A program made the position numbers and the translations under genes. A stretch of DNA of 41,613 nucleotides from an uncultured Nitriliruptoraceae bacterium (GTDB taxonomy: Bacteria > Actinomycetota > Nitriliruptoria > Nitriliruptorales > Nitriliruptoraceae): NCBI GenBank assembly GCA_913060655.1, contig CAJXTG010000013.1, positions 1 to 41,613 of the forward strand. Reading direction: 5' to 3'. Below are positions 34,031 through 41,613 of this stretch, piece by piece (within the stretch, counting starts at the first letter, position 1; each line of letters starts with the position of its first letter). The notes under the pieces were generated by a model, which was not told the DNA's origin, did no database searches, and saw only the letters and a list, made by a program, of their open reading frames with translations.

Positions 34031-36571
34031 ATGTTCGAGCGGTTCACCGACCGGGCCCGACGGGTCGTGGTCCTCGCCCAGGAGGAGGCGAGGATGCTCA
34101 ACCACAACTACATCGGCACCGAGCACATCCTCCTCGGCCTCATCCACGAGGGTGAGGGCGTCGCCGCGAAGGCGCTCGAGTCGATGAACGTGTCCCTCGA
34201 GGCGGTGCGCGACCAGGTCGGTGAGATCATCGGCCGTGGGCAGTCCGCGCCGGCCGGCCACATCCCCTTCACGCCGCGCGCGAAGAAGGTGCTCGAGCTG
34301 TCGCTGCGCGAGGCGCTGCAGCTGGGCCACAACTACATCGGGACCGAGCACATCCTCCTCGGCCTGATCCGTGAGGGCGACGGGGTCGCCGCGCAGGTGC
34401 TGCAGAAGCTCGGCGCCGACCTCAACCGGGTCCGCCAGCAGGTCATCCAGCTGCTCGCCGGCTACGCCGGTGGCGAGGCCGCGAAGGCCGGCGCCGGGGT
34501 CGGCGAGGGGTCGGGCAGCGGCACGCGCGACGGCTCGGCGATCCTCGACCAGTTCGGCCGCAACCTGACGCAGGCCGCCCGTGACGGTGAGCTCGACCCG
34601 GTCGTGGGCCGTGCGCGCGAGATCGAACGGGTCATGCAGGTCCTGTCGCGGCGCACGAAGAACAACCCGGTCCTCATCGGTGAGCCGGGCGTCGGCAAGA
34701 CCGCGATCGTCGAGGGCCTCTCGCAGCGCATCGTCGCCGGCGAGGTCCCCGAGACGCTGACCGACAAGCACCTGTACACGCTCGACCTCGGCGCGCTCGT
34801 CGCCGGCTCCCGCTACCGCGGTGACTTCGAGGAGCGCCTGAAGAAGGTCCTCAAGGAGATCACCACCCGCGGCGACATCATCCTGTTCATCGACGAGATC
34901 CACACGCTCGTCGGTGCCGGGGCCGCCGAGGGCGCGATCGACGCGGCGAGCATCCTCAAGCCGATGCTCGCGCGCGGTGAGCTGCAGACCATCGGCGCGA
35001 CGACGATCGACGAGTACCGCAAGCACCTCGAGAAGGACGCGGCGCTCGAGCGTCGGTTCCAGCCGGTCAAGGTCGACCAGCCGTCGCTCGAGCACGCCGT
35101 CGAGATCCTCAAGGGCCTGCGGGACCGCTACGAGGCGCACCACCGGGTCACGATCACCGACGACGCGCTCAGCGCCGCGGTCGAGTACGCCGACCGGTAC
35201 ATCTCCGACCGCTACCTGCCGGACAAGGCGATCGACCTGATCGACGAGGCCGGCTCGCGCCTCCGCATCCGGTCGATGACGACGCCGCCGGACCTGCAGG
35301 ACCTCGACGCGGAGATCGCCGAGGCGCGCACCGCCAAGGAGTCCGCCATCGACGCGCAGGACTTCGAGCGGGCGGCCGGCCTGCGCGACGAGGAGCGCAA
35401 GCTGCTCGAGAAGCGCGAGCGGCGCGAGCAGGAGTGGCGCAGCGAGGGCATGGACACCGTCCTCACCGTCGACGAGGACGTCATCGCCGACGTGCTGTCG
35501 AACTGGACCGGCATCCCGATCGTGAAGCTCACCGAGGAGGAGTCCGAGAAGCTCCTCCACATGGAGGAGGAGCTCCACAAGCGGGTCATCGGCCAGGACC
35601 AGTCCATCGCGGCCGTGTCGCGCGCGATCCGTCGCACGCGGGCGGGGCTGAAGGACCCGAAGCGTCCGTCCGGCTCGTTCATCTTCCTCGGCCCCTCGGG
35701 CGTGGGGAAGACCGAGCTCGCGAAGACCCTCGCCGAGTACCTGTTCGGCAAGGAGGACGCGCTCATCCACCTCGACATGTCCGAGTACATGGAGAAGCAC
35801 ACGGTCAGCCGGCTCATCGGCTCGCCCCCCGGCTACGTCGGGTACGACGAGGGTGGCCAGCTCACCGAGCAGGTGCGGCGCAAGCCGTTCTCCGTCGTGC
35901 TGTTCGACGAGGTCGAGAAGGCGCACCCGGACGTGTTCAACACGCTGCTGCAGATCCTCGAGGACGGCCGGCTCACCGACGCCCAGGGGCGGACGGTCGA
36001 CTTCAAGAACACCATCCTCATCATGACGTCGAACCTCGGGACGAAGAACCTGACCTCCCCGGCGGTCGGCTTCGTCAACGCGAACGACGACTCGATCTAC
36101 GAGAAGATGAAGCGGCAGGTCGACGACGAGCTGAAGAAGCACTTCCGCCCGGAGTTCCTCAACCGCATCGACGACACCATCGTCTTCCACCCGCTCACCA
36201 TGGAGGAGGTCACGCGCATCGTCGACCTCATGATGACGCGGGTGAAGAAGCAGATGGCGCTCAAGGGGCTCGACCTCGAGCTGACCGACGCGCTGAAGGA
36301 GTGGCTGGCGGAGAAGGGGTACGACCCGCAGCTCGGTGCCCGTCCGCTGCGCCGCACCATCCAGCGCGAGCTCGAGGACGTGCTCAGCGAGCGGCTCCTG
36401 ACCGGCGAGTTCCACGCCGGACAGCTCATCGTCGCCGAGCTGAACGAGGCCGGTGACGGCGTCGACTTCCGGGCCGTCGAGGCGCCGAACGCCCCCGACA
36501 CCCCGCCCGTCGAGCTGGCCGGCGGTGGGGGTGGCGACGACGCCGTGCCGCCCGCCCCCGAGGCCGACTGA
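34031..36571 (+). CDS. clpC: ATP-dependent Clp protease ATPase subunit ClpC
   Basis: An 846-aa Hsp100 unfoldase that feeds substrates to the ClpP peptidase. It has a double N-terminal Clp repeat ([14 protein letters not shown] occurs twice) and an AAA-1 domain with Walker A GEPGVGKT (Lys223). A UVR/middle coiled segment ([21 protein letters not shown]) precedes AAA-2, whose Walker A is GPSGVGKT (Lys560). The C-terminus has the D2 small domain with [14 protein letters not shown] and a Gly/Asp-rich tail. Length and domain order match the ClpC1 type. It follows lysS directly; the lsr2 gene that sits between them in mycobacteria is absent. Confidence 0.97.
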   Translation: MFERFTDRARRVVVLAQEEARMLNHNYIGTEHILLGLIHEGEGVAAKALESMNVSLEAVRDQVGEIIGRGQSAPAGHIPFTPRAKKVLELSLREALQLGHNYIGTEHILLGLIREGDGVAAQVLQKLGADLNRVRQQVIQLLAGYAGGEAAKAGAGVGEGSGSGTRDGSAILDQFGRNLTQAARDGELDPVVGRAREIERVMQVLSRRTKNNPVLIGEPGVGKTAIVEGLSQRIVAGEVPETLTDKHLYTLDLGALVAGSRYRGDFEERLKKVLKEITTRGDIILFIDEIHTLVGAGAAEGAIDAASILKPMLARGELQTIGATTIDEYRKHLEKDAALERRFQPVKVDQPSLEHAVEILKGLRDRYEAHHRVTITDDALSAAVEYADRYISDRYLPDKAIDLIDEAGSRLRIRSMTTPPDLQDLDAEIAEARTAKESAIDAQDFERAAGLRDEERKLLEKRERREQEWRSEGMDTVLTVDEDVIADVLSNWTGIPIVKLTEEESEKLLHMEEELHKRVIGQDQSIAAVSRAIRRTRAGLKDPKRPSGSFIFLGPSGVGKTELAKTLAEYLFGKEDALIHLDMSEYMEKHTVSRLIGSPPGYVGYDEGGQLTEQVRRKPFSVVLFDEVEKAHPDVFNTLLQILEDGRLTDAQGRTVDFKNTILIMTSNLGTKNLTSPAVGFVNANDDSIYEKMKRQVDDELKKHFRPEFLNRIDDTIVFHPLTMEEVTRIVDLMMTRVKKQMALKGLDLELTDALKEWLAEKGYDPQLGARPLRRTIQRELEDVLSERLLTGEFHAGQLIVAELNEAGDGVDFRAVEAPNAPDTPPVELAGGGGGDDAVPPAPEAD

Positions 36572-36597
36572 CGCCGGGCCCGGACGGAGGGACCGGC

Positions 36598-37251
36598 GTG
36601 GGACACGACCTCATCGACTCGACGGAGATGTATCTCCGCATCGTGCTCGAGCTCGAGGAGGAGGGGGTCCCGGCGCTGCGGGCCCGTGTCGCCGAGCGGC
36701 TGCACCTCTCCGCACCGTCGGTGTCGGAGGGCGTGTCGCGCCTCGAGGAGCAGGGGCTGCTGCGGCTCACCGAGGACCGCACGGTCGAGCTGACCGACCG
36801 CGGGCGGGAATGGGCGTCGAGCGTGATGCGCAAGCATCGGCTCGCCGAGCGGCTGCTCGCCGACGTCATCGGGCTCGACCCGGCGTTCCTCCACGAGGAG
36901 GCGTGCCGCTGGGAGCACGTCATCTCCGACCGGGTCGAGGAACGGATCGCCGAGCTGCTCGGCCATCCGACGACCAGCCCGTACGGGAACCCGATCCCGG
37001 GCGCCCCGACCGACGGCACCGTCGCCGCCCCGCTCGACACCTTCGACGGTGCGCGCGCGGTCGTCCACTCGCTGTCCGAGCAGCTGCAGGCGGAGGAGGA
37101 CACGATCGCGGCGCTGTTCGCCGCCGGGATCCGTGCCGGCGCGACCGTCGACGTCGAACGTGCCGGGGAGGGCACCGTGCTGCGCACCGCCGACGGGGCG
37201 GTCGTGCTCGACGCCGTCCACGCCCGGCTCGTCTTCGTCCGGTCCGCCTGA
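36598..37251 (+). CDS. ideR: Iron-dependent repressor, DtxR/IdeR family
   Basis: A 217-aa metal-activated repressor. A winged-helix DNA-binding domain (RVAERLHLSAPSVSEGVSRLEEQGL) is followed by a dimerisation domain. All the metal ligands recognisable by alignment to DtxR numbering are kept, shifted by one: Met11, Cys103, Glu106 and His107 (primary) and His80, Glu84 and His99 (ancillary). The block EEACRWEHVISDRVEERI and the GNPIPG turn match IdeR closely, and a short SH3-like domain follows. It should repress iron uptake genes when Fe2+ is plentiful. GTG start with GGAGGGA 5 nt upstream. It lies 26 bp after clpC and 9 bp before mutY. Confidence 0.95.
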   Translation: MGHDLIDSTEMYLRIVLELEEEGVPALRARVAERLHLSAPSVSEGVSRLEEQGLLRLTEDRTVELTDRGREWASSVMRKHRLAERLLADVIGLDPAFLHEEACRWEHVISDRVEERIAELLGHPTTSPYGNPIPGAPTDGTVAAPLDTFDGARAVVHSLSEQLQAEEDTIAALFAAGIRAGATVDVERAGEGTVLRTADGAVVLDAVHARLVFVRSA

Positions 37252-37260
37252 CCGCGCCGG

Positions 37261-38163
37261 GTGGGCGCACGCGAACGCGGGCTCGTCGAGGCGCTCCACA
37301 CGTGGGGTGCGGCGACGCTGCGCGACCTGCCGTGGCGACGGACCCGTGACCCGTGGGCGGTGCTCGTCAGCGAGGCGATGCTGCAGCAGACCCAGGTCGC
37401 CCGCGTCGTCGACCGCTTCGGCCCGTTCCTCGCGCGCTTCCCCACGCCCGCGGCGATGGCCGCCGCACCGCTCGCCGACGTGCTCGAGGCGTGGGCCGGC
37501 CTCGGGTACTACCGCCGCGCCCGTGACCTGCACCGCAGCGCGACCGTCATCGTCGCCGAGCACGCCGGCCGGGTCCCCGACACGCTCGCCGCGCTGCGTG
37601 CGCTGCCCGGCGTCGGCCCCTACACGGCGCGGGCGGTCCTCGTGCACGCCCTCGAGCAGGACCACGCGGTCGTGGACACCAACGTCGCCCGGGTGCTCGC
37701 CCGGGCCGTGCAGGGCGAGGCGATGACGGCCGCGGTGACGCAGCGGCTCGCCGACACCCTCGTGCCGCCGGGGCGCGCGTGGCTGCACAACCAGACGCTG
37801 CTCGACCTCGGCGCGACGGTCTGCACCGCCCGCACGCCCCGCTGCGGGGCCTGCCCGCTGCGGTCCCGCTGCCGCTGGCGGCGTGCCGGCGGTGGGGACC
37901 GGGCCGGCGCGTCGGCCCCGCCCGACCCGGCCCGACGCACCGCGGGGACGTCACGCCCCCAGGCCGCGTTCGCCGGCTCCGACCGGCAGGGCCGCGGCCG
38001 GCTCCTCGCCGCCCTGCGCACCGCCGATGCCGGCCTCGCCGTCGACGAGCTCGACCGGGTGACCGGCTGGGACGACGCCGACCGCAGCCGGCGGGTCGCC
38101 GACGGGCTCGTCGCCGACGGGCTGGCGCGCTGGTCGCGCGGCCGGCTGCGCACCCCCCGATGA
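37261..38163 (+). CDS. mutY: A/G-specific adenine glycosylase
   Basis: A 300-aa base-excision repair enzyme that removes adenine mispaired with 8-oxoguanine. Catalytic Glu38 (VSEAMLQQTQV), the helix-hairpin-helix LPGVGPYTARAV and Asp139 (VVDTNVARV) are in place. The iron-sulfur loop is complete (C-x6-C-x2-C-x5-C in CTARTPRCGACPLRSRC). Tyr in the hairpin, not Lys, agrees with a monofunctional MutY. The C-terminal MutT-like 8-oxoG recognition domain is short or missing; about 80 poorly conserved residues replace it. GTG start 9 bp after ideR. Confidence 0.94.
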   Translation: MGARERGLVEALHTWGAATLRDLPWRRTRDPWAVLVSEAMLQQTQVARVVDRFGPFLARFPTPAAMAAAPLADVLEAWAGLGYYRRARDLHRSATVIVAEHAGRVPDTLAALRALPGVGPYTARAVLVHALEQDHAVVDTNVARVLARAVQGEAMTAAVTQRLADTLVPPGRAWLHNQTLLDLGATVCTARTPRCGACPLRSRCRWRRAGGGDRAGASAPPDPARRTAGTSRPQAAFAGSDRQGRGRLLAALRTADAGLAVDELDRVTGWDDADRSRRVADGLVADGLARWSRGRLRTPR

Positions 38164-38190
38164 GCGGCCGATGAGCGCCCGATGAGCGAC
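38158..38190. repeat. 11-bp triple repeat containing three ATGAGCG starts
   Basis: CGATGAGCGNN occurs three times head to tail (38158-38168, 38169-38179, 38180-38190). Because the period is 11, the three ATGs fall in three different reading frames. The first overlaps the mutY stop as ATGA; only the third (38182) is in frame with the helicase. Confidence 0.9.
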
Positions 38191-39789
38191 CCGCTGCGCA
38201 CGCGCGTCCGCGCCGTCCTCGCCGCCGGCGACGCGACGGTCACCGAGCTCGTCGCCGCCGTGCGGCGCGGCGGTGCGGACCGGGTGGCGCGCGCCGCGGT
38301 CGAGCGGACCCTCGCCGGCGACCCGGCGTGCGTCGCGGTCGAGGAGCTCGGTCGGACCCGCTGGCGGCTGGACCCGGCCGCCGCCGCACCCGACGACGCC
38401 GATGAGGGTCCCGTCGACCTCGCGACGTCGCGCGCCGGGCTGGACGCGCTCGCACTGCGCGACTGGCAGGCGGCGGCGCTCGCCGCGTGGAGCGCACCGG
38501 GACGGGGGGTCGTCGAGGCCGTCACCGGGTCGGGCAAGACCCGCCTCGCGCTCGCGGCCGTGCGGCTCGTCGTCGAGCGCGGCGGCGTCGCGCTCGTGCT
38601 CGTCCCCGGCCTCGGCCTGCAGGATCAGTGGGTGCGGGAGCTGCGCCCGATCGTCCCCGGCGGCCGTGTCGGTCGGCTCGGCGGTGGGGCGGCCGACGAC
38701 CTGCACGAGCACCGGGTCGTCGTCGCCACCCCCCAGTCCGCCGGACCGTTGCCGATCGGCCCGCCGCACGGGCGCCCCGGGCTGCTCGTCGCCGACGAGG
38801 CGCACCGGCTGGGCGCGCCGACGTGGGCGGACGCGCTCAAGCCCGACTTCGCGCTGCGGCTGGCCCTCACCGCCACGTTCGAGCGGGAGGACGAGGGGGT
38901 CGCCGACGTGCTCACCCCCTACTTCGGGGACGTCGTGCATCGCTACGACTACGCGGATGCGGCCCGTGACGGCACCATCGCGCCGTTCGCGCTCGCCCTC
39001 GTCGGCGTGCCGCTGACCGCCGCCGAGCAGGAGCGGCACGACGCGCTCGACGGCCGGGTGCGGCGGCTGACCGGCGGGCTCGCCGCCTCCGGTGGGCTGC
39101 CGCGCGAACCACGTGCGCTGATCGCCGCGCTCAGCGCGATCGTCGGCGAGGCGGAACGGACCGGACGGGACGGGCCGCAGGTCCGCGCGGCCCGCGACTA
39201 CCTCGCGGCCGTGCGCGAACGGCGTGCGCTCGCCGCGGGGGCGCAGGGCAAGGCCGCCGTCGTCGCCGCGCTCGCCCCGGCCCTCGCCGCGCACCGCACC
39301 CTCGTGTTCACCGACACGGTCGAGCAGGCCGAGCAGGTCGTCACCGTGCTGCGCCGCGGCGGGGTGGCGGCGGCGAGCGTCCATGGCGGCCTCGACGACC
39401 GGCAGCGGCGGGCACGGCTGGCCCGCTTCGGCCGCGGGGAGCTCGTCGCCCTCGCCGCCCCGCGGGTCCTCGACGAGGGCGTCGACCTGCCCGACGCGGA
39501 CGTCGCGCTCGCGCTGTCCGCCTTCCGGACCCGCCGCCACCTGGTGCAGCGTCTCGGCCGGGTGCTGCGTCGCAAGCCGGACGGCCGTGGCGCCCACCTC
39601 GTCCTGCTCCACGCCGCCGGCACGCTCGAGGACCCCGCCCGTGGCGGCCACCACGGGTTCCTCACACAGGTCGACGGCGTCGCCACCGCCCGGCTCGACC
39701 TGGACGTCCCCGCCGGCGCGTCCGGCGACCATCCGGCGGCGGCCCTCGCCCCGCTGCTGGACCGGCTGGCCGGCCGCCCGCACCGCTGA
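38182..39789 (+). CDS. XPB-like DEAH-box superfamily 2 helicase
   Basis: A 535-aa helicase. After an N-terminal helical region of about 85 residues comes the Q-motif-like LRDWQAAALAAW, Walker A EAVTGSGKT, motif II LLVADEAHRLG (DEAH), motif III LALTATFERED, and the second RecA domain ending in motif VI VQRLGRVLRR. The two-domain pattern resembles archaeal and bacterial XPB/Rad25-type or phage-like SF2 helicases. Substrate is unknown, though flanking mutY and disA suggest DNA repair or genome surveillance. The conserved actinobacterial radA gene is expected here and is absent. Confidence 0.9.
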   Translation: MSDPLRTRVRAVLAAGDATVTELVAAVRRGGADRVARAAVERTLAGDPACVAVEELGRTRWRLDPAAAAPDDADEGPVDLATSRAGLDALALRDWQAAALAAWSAPGRGVVEAVTGSGKTRLALAAVRLVVERGGVALVLVPGLGLQDQWVRELRPIVPGGRVGRLGGGAADDLHEHRVVVATPQSAGPLPIGPPHGRPGLLVADEAHRLGAPTWADALKPDFALRLALTATFEREDEGVADVLTPYFGDVVHRYDYADAARDGTIAPFALALVGVPLTAAEQERHDALDGRVRRLTGGLAASGGLPREPRALIAALSAIVGEAERTGRDGPQVRAARDYLAAVRERRALAAGAQGKAAVVAALAPALAAHRTLVFTDTVEQAEQVVTVLRRGGVAAASVHGGLDDRQRRARLARFGRGELVALAAPRVLDEGVDLPDADVALALSAFRTRRHLVQRLGRVLRRKPDGRGAHLVLLHAAGTLEDPARGGHHGFLTQVDGVATARLDLDVPAGASGDHPAAALAPLLDRLAGRPHR

Positions 39790-39836
39790 CCCCTCCCGCC
39801 GGTCCCGCCTCCCGCGGTCGGCCGCCGGACGGCCGT

Positions 39837-39842
39837 TAGGCT
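39837..39842 (+). promoter_or_regulatory. -10 element for disA (TAGGCT)
   Basis: TAGGCT ends 30 nt before the disA ATG, in an 83-bp gap after the helicase gene. No -35 consensus. Confidence 0.5.
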
Positions 39843-39872
39843 GCCCACGGTCGACGGCAGCAGGAGCGCACG

Positions 39873-40949
39873 ATGGTGGAGCGGGCCGACGACGCGCGCC
39901 GCCTCGAGATCCTCGCGATGCTCGCGCCCGGCACGATGATGCGGGACGGGCTCGAACGCATCCTGCGCGCCGGTCGGGGCACGCTCATCGTCATCGGCTC
40001 GACCCCGCAGGCGCTGTCGCTGTGCTCCGGCGGGTTCGTCATCGACAGTCCGGCGACCGGGCAGCGCATCGCCGAGCTCGCGAAGATGGACGGCGCGCTC
40101 GTCGTCGACGCGGAGGCCGGGCGGATCCTGCGGGCGAACGTGCAGCTGGTCCCGGACGCGGCGATCCCGACGGACGAGACGGGGACACGGCACCGCAGTG
40201 CGGAGCGGACGGCGAAGCAGACCGGCCTGCCCGTCGTCGCCGTCTCCGAGTCGCTCGGCGCGATCAGCCTCTACCTCGACGGGGTCCGCTACGTCGTCGA
40301 CGAGGTCGCGACGGTCATGCACCGCGCCAACCAGGCGATGTCGACGCTGGAGCGGTACCGCGCCCGCTTCGACGAGGTCATCGACCTGCTCGCGGTCCGC
40401 GAGGTCGAGGACCAGGTGACGCTGCGTGACGTCGCCCTGGCCCTGCAGCGGGCCGAGATGCTGCGGCGCATCGCCGACAGCCTCGGCGGCTACGTCGTCG
40501 AGCTGGGCGACGAGGGGCGGATGCTGGCCCTGCAGCTCGAGGAGCTGTTCGAACCGGTGTCGGGCGTGCTGGAGCTGATCGTGCGCGACTACCTGGCCGA
40601 CCGCCGTCGCCGTCCCGCCCGCCCGGTCGCCGGCATCGCCGCCCTCTCGACCGACCAGCTGCTCGACCACGCGCAGGTCGTCAAGCTCCTCGGCGGCGAC
40701 GGCGACCTCGACCGTCGGCTGTCGCCGCGCGGCTACCGGATGCTCGGCACGATCCCGCGGCTGCCGCTCGTCGTCGTCGAACGCATCGTCGACCACTTCG
40801 GCTCCCTCGCCGCGATCCTCGACGCGAACGCGGCGGCGCTGGGGGACGTCGAGGGCGTCGGATCGACCCGGGCGCGCACGATCCGCGAGGCGCTGCGGCG
40901 CCGGCGGGAGCAGCTGCTGCCCAACGGCGGCCATCCGGACGCCGGCTGA
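39873..40949 (+). CDS. disA: DNA integrity scanning diadenylate cyclase
   Basis: A 358-aa protein that makes cyclic di-AMP from two ATP while scanning DNA for branched structures. The DAC domain has the catalytic DGA (Asp73-Ala75) and RHR (Arg106-Arg108, in GTRHRSAERTAKQTG) motifs. A central helical spine and a C-terminal helix-hairpin-helix DNA-binding domain (LGDVEGVGSTRARTIREAL) follow. Everything needed for activity is present. The ATG is at 39873. The neighbouring gene is a helicase instead of radA, which usually encodes the regulator of DisA activity. Confidence 0.96.
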   Translation: MVERADDARRLEILAMLAPGTMMRDGLERILRAGRGTLIVIGSTPQALSLCSGGFVIDSPATGQRIAELAKMDGALVVDAEAGRILRANVQLVPDAAIPTDETGTRHRSAERTAKQTGLPVVAVSESLGAISLYLDGVRYVVDEVATVMHRANQAMSTLERYRARFDEVIDLLAVREVEDQVTLRDVALALQRAEMLRRIADSLGGYVVELGDEGRMLALQLEELFEPVSGVLELIVRDYLADRRRRPARPVAGIAALSTDQLLDHAQVVKLLGGDGDLDRRLSPRGYRMLGTIPRLPLVVVERIVDHFGSLAAILDANAAALGDVEGVGSTRARTIREALRRRREQLLPNGGHPDAG

Positions 40950-41037
40950 CACGCGACCGCCGCGGAGGGCCGGTTCGGGCTCCTGCGAGGTCCTACGGGC
41001 CCCTCCGAGGCGTTCTGCTGCCTCCGAGCGGCGCTGG

Positions 41038-41043
41038 TACCCT
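41038..41043 (+). promoter_or_regulatory. -10 element for carD (TACCCT)
   Basis: TACCCT fits the TANNNT pattern and gives carD a leader of about 70 nt. The preceding 90 bp after disA contain short CTCCGAG repeats but no gene and no clear terminator. Confidence 0.4.
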
Positions 41044-41119
41044 GCCCTCCAGGAGCGAACGAGGTCACCGTCGGACCGCGAGGTCGGGTCGCGGGCCTCC
41101 TGACACGGGGAGCAGTGCT

Positions 41120-41611
41120 TTGGCGTTCAGCGTCGGCGACACCGTCGTCTACCCGCACCACGGTGCCGCCGTCATCGAACGGACCGAGCGCCGTGAGCTC
41201 AAGGGCGAGGTGTGCGACTACCTCGTGCTGCGGCTGACCTACGGCGACCTCACGCTGATGGTCCCCGCCGACTCCTGCGCGGAGGTCGGGATCCGCAAGG
41301 TCGTCTCCAAGCGGGAGAGCGAGCGGGTCCTCGACGTGCTGCGGACCCCGGAGCCGAAGGCGGCCGGGAACTGGTCGCGCCGGTTCAAGGCGAACTACGA
41401 GAAGCTGCGCTCCGGGGACATCTACCAGGTCGCCGAGGTCGTCCGGAACCTGTCCTGCCAGGACGACGAGAAGGGCCTGTCGGCCGGCGAGAAGCGCATG
41501 CTGACCAAGGCCAAGCAGATCCTGCTGTCCGAGATCTCCGTCGCGATCAAGAAGGACGAGCAGAAGACGGAGGAGCTCCTCGAGCGCATCCTCCGCGAGT
41601 CCCAGGGCTGA
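41120..41611 (+). CDS. carD: CarD-family RNA polymerase-binding transcription factor
   Basis: A 163-aa global regulator that binds the RNA polymerase beta subunit and stabilises the open complex. It has an N-terminal Tudor-like RNAP-interaction domain (FSVGDTVVYPHHGAAVIE, then YLVLRLTYGDLTLMVPAD) and a C-terminal helical DNA-binding domain containing the wedge tryptophan in NWSRRFKANYEKLRSGD. The start is a TTG at 41120, 7 nt after GGGGAG; no in-frame ATG or GTG fits. CarD matters most for promoters with weak -35 elements, which suits the promoters in this window. Complete; it ends 2 bp before the window edge. Confidence 0.96.
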   Translation: MAFSVGDTVVYPHHGAAVIERTERRELKGEVCDYLVLRLTYGDLTLMVPADSCAEVGIRKVVSKRESERVLDVLRTPEPKAAGNWSRRFKANYEKLRSGDIYQVAEVVRNLSCQDDEKGLSAGEKRMLTKAKQILLSEISVAIKKDEQKTEELLERILRESQG

Positions 41612-41613
41612 CC

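Noticed and set aside
33713-36415. A 900-codon minus-strand open frame opposite clpC
   Set aside because: Antisense to a fully conserved ClpC; it crosses the lysS terminator and shows no domain.
40950-41037. Terminator between disA and carD
   Set aside because: GGAGGGCC and GGGCCCCTCC can pair only with bulges and there is no clean stem; I could not support a terminator.

Overview
The window is chromosomal DNA of a very GC-rich actinobacterium. The evidence is the gene set (TopA with a lysine-rich tail, ClpC, IdeR/DtxR, DisA, CarD), the classical actinobacterial order tilS-hpt-ftsH-folE-folP-folB-folK-DUF2520-panC-lysS-clpC, the order topA-tmk-holB, and -10 elements of the form TANNNT (mostly TAGGCT/TAGGGT). 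Parts of the usual mycobacterial/streptomycete order are missing (no panD, coaX or lsr2 around lysS-clpC, no radA before disA), so a deep-branching lineage such as the Nitriliruptoria or Acidimicrobiia seems more likely than a typical Mycobacterium or Streptomyces. I cannot name the organism.

Layout. 1-2615: hppA membrane pyrophosphatase (minus) and a 450-bp divergent intergenic region. 2616-8647: topA, an MFS-transporter/thymidylate kinase fusion, and holB. 8626-10095: a solitary cytochrome P450 (minus), divergent from tRNA-Thr(CGT). 10276-12662: a VIT-family membrane protein, a small two-helix membrane protein of unknown function, and a pirin (minus).

12750-22921 is the most interesting region, a two-armed sulfur locus around an ArsR-type regulator. 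The minus arm carries dsrE2-like, tusA and an MBL-fold/double-rhodanese protein. The plus arm carries arsR, a fused 4Fe-4S/NrfD subunit, a large molybdopterin oxidoreductase without a Tat signal, a TorD-like chaperone and a SulP anion transporter, with start/stop overlaps from the molybdoenzyme onward. The simplest reading is a sulfane-sulfur relay feeding a cytoplasmic SoeABC-like sulfite-oxidising complex, with sulfate moved by SulP. Polysulfide or thiosulfate reduction is the main alternative. Several perfect palindromes lie in the regulatory gaps.

23050-33789 is a housekeeping block: tRNA-Ile lysidine synthase, purine salvage, FtsH protease, a complete tetrahydrofolate segment (folE, folP, folB, folK), a DUF2520 Rossmann protein, panC and lysS. 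34031-41611 holds clpC, ideR, mutY, an XPB-like helicase, disA (c-di-AMP synthase) and carD.

Coding density is very high, with many 4-bp ATGA/GTGA overlaps. I see no insertion sequence, prophage or CRISPR array.
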